In this document: positions 5,885 to 6,584 of the stretch, one piece after another
How the letters are laid out: every line of letters starts with the position of its first letter
Numbering within the stretch: position 1 is the first letter of the stretch
Origin: Candidatus Nanoarchaeia archaeon
GTDB taxonomy: Archaea; Nanobdellota; Nanobdellia; Woesearchaeales; CG1-02-33-12
Assembly (NCBI GenBank): GCA_028711925.1
Contig: JAQTRH010000053.1
Span: 1 to 6,584 of the forward strand
Direction of reading: 5' to 3'
Length of the DNA stretch: 6,584 nt
The notes under the pieces: generated by a model
Database searches by the model: none
Told to the model about the DNA's origin: nothing
What the model saw: the letters and a program-made list of their open reading frames with translations, nothing else
Made by a program: the position numbers and the translations under genes

Positions 5885-6303
5885 ATTTTCTTAAATATTT
5901 TTTAATCTGGATTGTTTCTTTTATTTTCATAAGCACTGTTGATGCTGTATGGCATCTTGTAATCTTTAGAAATCCTTATGTTGAGGGAATAAAACCAGTT
6001 GCAAGGATGGCTGGAAATGAATTTGCATTCAAACTTATACCAGGATTACTATCACAGATAATTGTTGTAACCTCCATATTTTTATTGGTTGCTTGTTTTG
6101 CAGGAAAAGACATAAAAAAAGCAGCATTAATTGGAGCAATAGCAGGAATATTGACAATAACCGTTTATGGATTAGTAAACTATTCTTTAATAGAGGGATG
6201 GGGAATCAGAATAACCATTTTAGAAGTTATTTGGGGACCTATTCTTGGCTCGATAAGCGCTGTTTTTGTAATGAAAATGTTATCCTCCAATAATCTTATC
6301 TAA
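5866..6303 (+). CDS. DUF2177 family membrane protein
   Basis: This 145-aa protein matches the DUF2177 family, small four-helix membrane proteins of unknown function. Helices lie near residues 9-29, 54-78, 85-106 and 115-139. Family-like features are the Asp-x-x-Trp at the end of helix 1 (DAVW, 26-29) followed by NPY, the small-residue-rich helix KKAALIGAIAGILTITVYG with YGLVNYSLIEGW (101-112), and the last helix ITILEVIWGPILGSI with Glu120 and Trp123-Gly124. The length is normal for the family. Its ATG lies inside the end of the DUF1295 gene, with a 19-bp overlap in another frame and no Shine-Dalgarno, which suggests translation coupled to the upstream gene. A shared role with that protein in the membrane is inferred from this coupling. 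It is unlike the rest of the window in having no link to glutamine. Confidence 0.85.
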   Translation: MVAKKINFLKYFLIWIVSFIFISTVDAVWHLVIFRNPYVEGIKPVARMAGNEFAFKLIPGLLSQIIVVTSIFLLVACFAGKDIKKAALIGAIAGILTITVYGLVNYSLIEGWGIRITILEVIWGPILGSISAVFVMKMLSSNNLI

Positions 6304-6386
6304 TATTTTTATCCTGATTAAGCAAAGAAACCCAATTTAATAAACTAGGAAAATATAATCTCTCTTTTTATCATTATCTCATTCAC

Positions 6387-6407
6387 AAAAAGAAACAAAT
6401 TCTTTTT
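6387..6407. terminator. AT-rich hairpin with T-runs between convergent genes, possible two-way terminator
   Basis: AAAAAGAA (6387-6394) and TTCTTTTT (6400-6407) form a perfect 8-bp inverted repeat around the loop ACAAA. It sits 3 bp beyond the stop of the minus-strand gene. Another T-run (CTTTTTA, 6364-6370) lies between it and the DUF2177 stop. The T-rich arms could end transcription from either side. The stem is almost all A-T and therefore weak. The rest of the 107-bp gap (6304-6410) shows nothing else I can support. Confidence 0.35.
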
Positions 6408-6410
6408 CAC

Positions 6411-6584
6411 TCAAAAACAACAAGGAACGAAAAGAAAAACTACTGTGTATAAAAGATTAAGAACAAACGCTAATAATCCAATAACCAATCCTGCTTCAGC
6501 TACACGTGTTACTCCTCTTTTCTTTTGTATAGCATAAAAAACAATAGCAATTGCTCCTAGTATAGTACCAATAAATAGTTTTGA
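6411..6584 (-). CDS. C-terminal part of a small membrane protein, DUF4190-like, cut by the window edge
   Basis: The minus strand is open from the right edge to a TGA at 6411-6413, giving 57 residues and no internal Met, so the start lies outside the window. The visible part has two hydrophobic segments (about residues 3-19 and 32-54) joined by the basic-then-acidic loop AIQKKRGVTRVAEAG. The order, small-residue-rich helix with GAIAIV, then a KKRG loop, then Ala-x-x-Gly leading into a second GLVIGLL helix, resembles DUF4190 small membrane proteins, where the loop often reads like RG-x-x-x-A-x-x-G. It ends with VPCCF, two adjacent cysteines near the C-terminus. The function is unknown. It converges on the DUF2177 gene with 107 bp between the stops. 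The reading frame and membrane nature are clear; the family assignment is tentative. Confidence 0.65.
   Translation of the reverse strand, partial: SKLFIGTILGAIAIVFYAIQKKRGVTRVAEAGLVIGLLAFVLNLLYTVVFLFVPCCF

Noticed and set aside
1..6584. CRISPR array, insertion sequence or defence island
   Set aside because: No regularly spaced direct repeats, transposase, integrase or terminal inverted repeats were seen. The genes are mostly housekeeping with consistent composition throughout.

Overview
This window looks like a piece of an AT-rich archaeal chromosome, most likely from a small-genome, DPANN-type lineage. The lineage is an inference from style: lysine-rich proteins, strong AT bias, tight packing and short family members. 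The archaeal assignment is firmer. GatD and GatE form a glutamyl-tRNA(Gln) amidotransferase known only from archaea. Several genes also have a BRE/TATA box about 25-27 nt upstream of the start codon and no ribosome binding site, the pattern of leaderless archaeal transcripts. All genes read through with the standard code.

Layout from left to right: (1) gatD, plus strand, cut by the left edge but with its asparaginase-type catalytic centre intact. (2) A 67-aa cysteine-rich gene on the minus strand, ending 2 bp from the gatD stop. (3) gatE, plus strand, divergent from (2), only 473 aa because the usual GAD/AspRS-like insertion domain is absent. (4) A minus-strand Lrp/AsnC regulator whose stop codon directly abuts the gatE stop. 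(5) A 152-bp divergent control region with TATA boxes for both flanking genes, inverted repeats, and the only clear Shine-Dalgarno of the window. (6) glnA, a class I-alpha glutamine synthetase. (7) An overlapping pair of membrane-protein genes, DUF1295 then DUF2177. (8) A convergent minus-strand gene cut by the right edge, of which the last 57 codons are visible, resembling DUF4190 small membrane proteins.

Functionally the core is glutamine handling. Glutamine synthetase makes glutamine, which GatD deamidates to supply ammonia that GatE uses to turn Glu-tRNA(Gln) into Gln-tRNA(Gln). The Lrp-family protein is placed to control itself and glnA. The DUF1295/DUF2177 pair has no evident link to glutamine and may concern membrane lipids.

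The points most worth a second look are the GAD-less GatE, the small cysteine protein between gatD and gatE, the lrp/glnA control region, and the DUF1295-DUF2177 pair in an archaeon. No mobile element, CRISPR array, tRNA or rRNA was seen.
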